Origin: Simkania sp. | GTDB taxonomy: Bacteria; Chlamydiota; Chlamydiia; Chlamydiales; Simkaniaceae | Direction: 5' to 3' | Assembly (NCBI GenBank): GCA_028281425.1 | Contig: JANQJX010000192.1 | Span: forward strand, 1 to 6,706 | DNA length: 6,706 bases | In this document: piece by piece, positions 6,008 through 6,706 of the stretch | Position numbering within the stretch: position 1 is the first letter of the stretch | Layout of the letters: each line of letters begins with the position of its first letter | Made by a program: the position numbers and the translations under genes | The notes under the pieces: model-generated | Told to the model about the DNA's origin: nothing | Database searches by the model: none | The model's input: only the letters and a program-made list of their open reading frames with translations

Positions 6008-6385
6008 ATGAGAAAAGGGATTGGGATATTCATTGTATTGTTTGCTCTATTTTCAAGCCCCATTGGAGCAATTGTGAAAGAGCTTCCTTCTGAACTTTGG
6101 GAAGAAGAACTTGAAAATATTGAAATGGCAATTGAAAGATTGACTGATTTGCGCAATAAAGAACTTGCAAAAGCAACCAGAAGACAAAATGATGGGGACC
6201 GTTTGCAATTTCAACCTCATAATCTCCTAGATGCAAAGCAAGCTTGGGCTGATTCAGATGCAAGCCGCGAAATTGCTGGGCGCTATCAGGAAGAGATCGA
6301 CATGCTTGAGATGCGCAAACAAAAACTCTTAGAAATGCATGGAAAAAAATCTTCTTCCTCTTGCCTTGTTCCTAAAAAACTGTAA
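6008..6385 (+). CDS. small exported protein with helical, charged mature part
   Basis: 125 codons from the ATG at 6008. GGAG at 5999-6002 with a 5-nt spacer fixes this start in preference to the in-frame ATG at 5993. Residues 1-21 (MRKGIGIFIVLFALFSSPIGA) form a typical Sec signal with SPIGA as a signal peptidase I site. The mature region of about 104 residues is rich in Glu, Lys, Arg and Gln, with likely coiled-coil stretches (LWEEELENIEMAIERLTDLR and EEIDMLEMRKQKLLEM) on either side of a QFQPHNLLDAKQAW segment, suggesting a helical hairpin. No family is recognised; periplasmic location is inferred. The next coding frame begins with a TTG directly after its TAA, so the two may have been co-transcribed. 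The IS-like end lies only 34 bp upstream of this start, which may have altered its promoter. Confidence 0.75.
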   Translation: MRKGIGIFIVLFALFSSPIGAIVKELPSELWEEELENIEMAIERLTDLRNKELAKATRRQNDGDRLQFQPHNLLDAKQAWADSDASREIAGRYQEEIDMLEMRKQKLLEMHGKKSSSSCLVPKKL

Positions 6386-6580
6386 TTGGAAGATGAAATT
6401 ATTGAGAAAAATTTTTACCATTCTTCAATTGCCCTGTTAACAGATCTCTATGGGCTTACAATGGCGTATGGGTATTGGAAACTTAAAATGGAAAAGAGAA
6501 AACCTGCTTTTTCTCTTTTTTTTCGCCGTTTTCCATTTGGGGGGAGTGATGCGATAGAACTTTTTTCCAGTAAATTTTAG
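6386..6580 (+). pseudogene. pncB: Nicotinate phosphoribosyltransferase, N-terminal fragment
   Basis: The full enzyme makes nicotinate mononucleotide from nicotinate and PRPP in NAD salvage. The fragment has the family's N-terminal signature: ALLTDLYGLTMAYGYWKLKM at about residues 16-35, then a FSLFFRRFPFGG run at about 43-54. Intact enzymes have roughly 400-490 residues; here the family match ends at about residue 55 and the frame stops at 6578-6580. The remaining catalytic domain is absent. The break coincides with the end of an antisense transposase fragment. The only in-frame start is a TTG at 6386, one base beyond the preceding TAA, without a good ribosome binding site. The N-terminal extension before ALLTDLY is short and plausible. 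It cannot be active as it stands. Confidence 0.85.
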
Positions 6581-6706
6581 AGAAAGACTCTGCATAGTCA
6601 AGCCTTAACTTTCTACTTAAGCCCCCCTTTAAGTTGTTGACGAGTTTCGATATCGAGATCTTGGGAGGGGAGTTGACAAGCAAGTGGACAGGGTCTTTCT
6701 CACCGT
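6552..6706 (-). pseudogene. tnpA: IS200/IS605-type TnpA transposase, internal fragment
   Basis: TnpA of this family is a small (about 130-150 residue) HUH/Y1 transposase acting on single-stranded DNA. From the window edge the minus frame reads GEKDPVHLLVNSPPK, then ISISKLVNNLKGGLSRKLR and SKIYWKKVL. This is the typical central part: HUH motif, PPK, K-V-x-x-LKG-x-SR, and the region before LW. The first HUH histidine appears replaced by proline (DPVH instead of DHVH), which would abolish metal binding. The family match stops near 6552 before the catalytic-tyrosine region, and the frame then runs antisense through the pncB fragment. The fragment enters from beyond the right edge, so its N-terminus and left-end hairpin are not seen. 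Confidence 0.75.

Noticed and set aside
1..6706. tRNA, rRNA, CRISPR array or riboswitch
   Set aside because: No cloverleaf, rRNA-like, regularly spaced repeat or riboswitch core sequence was seen on either strand.

Overview
The window looks like low-GC DNA from a member of the Chlamydiota, probably an environmental (amoeba- or arthropod-associated) lineage rather than Chlamydia proper. The strongest clue is a 621-residue type I signal peptidase. It carries a very large insert between the catalytic Lys box and the GDN/DSR box and a second membrane segment at its C-terminus, a size and layout known from chlamydial LepB (about 630 residues). The species cannot be fixed from the sequence.

Layout: (1) 254-2119, minus strand, intact lepB, with an unassigned stretch beyond its stop. 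(2) 2120-2807, a long region with no intact gene. It holds a candidate lepB promoter, an IS-like inverted-repeat end at 2442 and a possible decayed reading frame. (3) 2808-3155, plus, a 115-residue hypothetical protein, convergent with (4) 3182-4186, minus, an exported hypothetical protein. The start of (4) overlaps the stop of a gene of which only 46 C-terminal codons survive (4183-4323). (5) 4324-5675, minus, a broken anaerobic (class III) ribonucleotide reductase locus. An N-terminal third of NrdD is joined, in a different reading frame, to a nearly complete NrdG activase that has lost its start codon. Upstream are a strong ribosome binding site and two NrdR-box-like palindromes 32 bp apart. 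(6) 5743-5992, an inverted repeat and a second IS-like end that is the inverted partner of the one at 2442. (7) 6008-6385, plus, a small exported protein. (8) 6386-6580, the N-terminal piece of a nicotinate phosphoribosyltransferase, running directly into (9) an antisense fragment of an IS200/IS605 TnpA transposase at the right edge.

The main story is genome decay and rearrangement. Three recognisable genes (nrdD, nrdG, pncB) are cut, a fourth survives as a tail, and two kinds of mobile-element trace are present. LepB is the only clearly essential intact gene. The class III reductase with apparent NrdR control suggests an ancestor that could, or acquired genes to, make deoxynucleotides without oxygen, an ability since lost at this locus. 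No unmistakably new system was found. The most unusual items are the NrdR-box/nrdDG relic and the 3.5-kb segment bounded by 37/38-bp inverted repeats.
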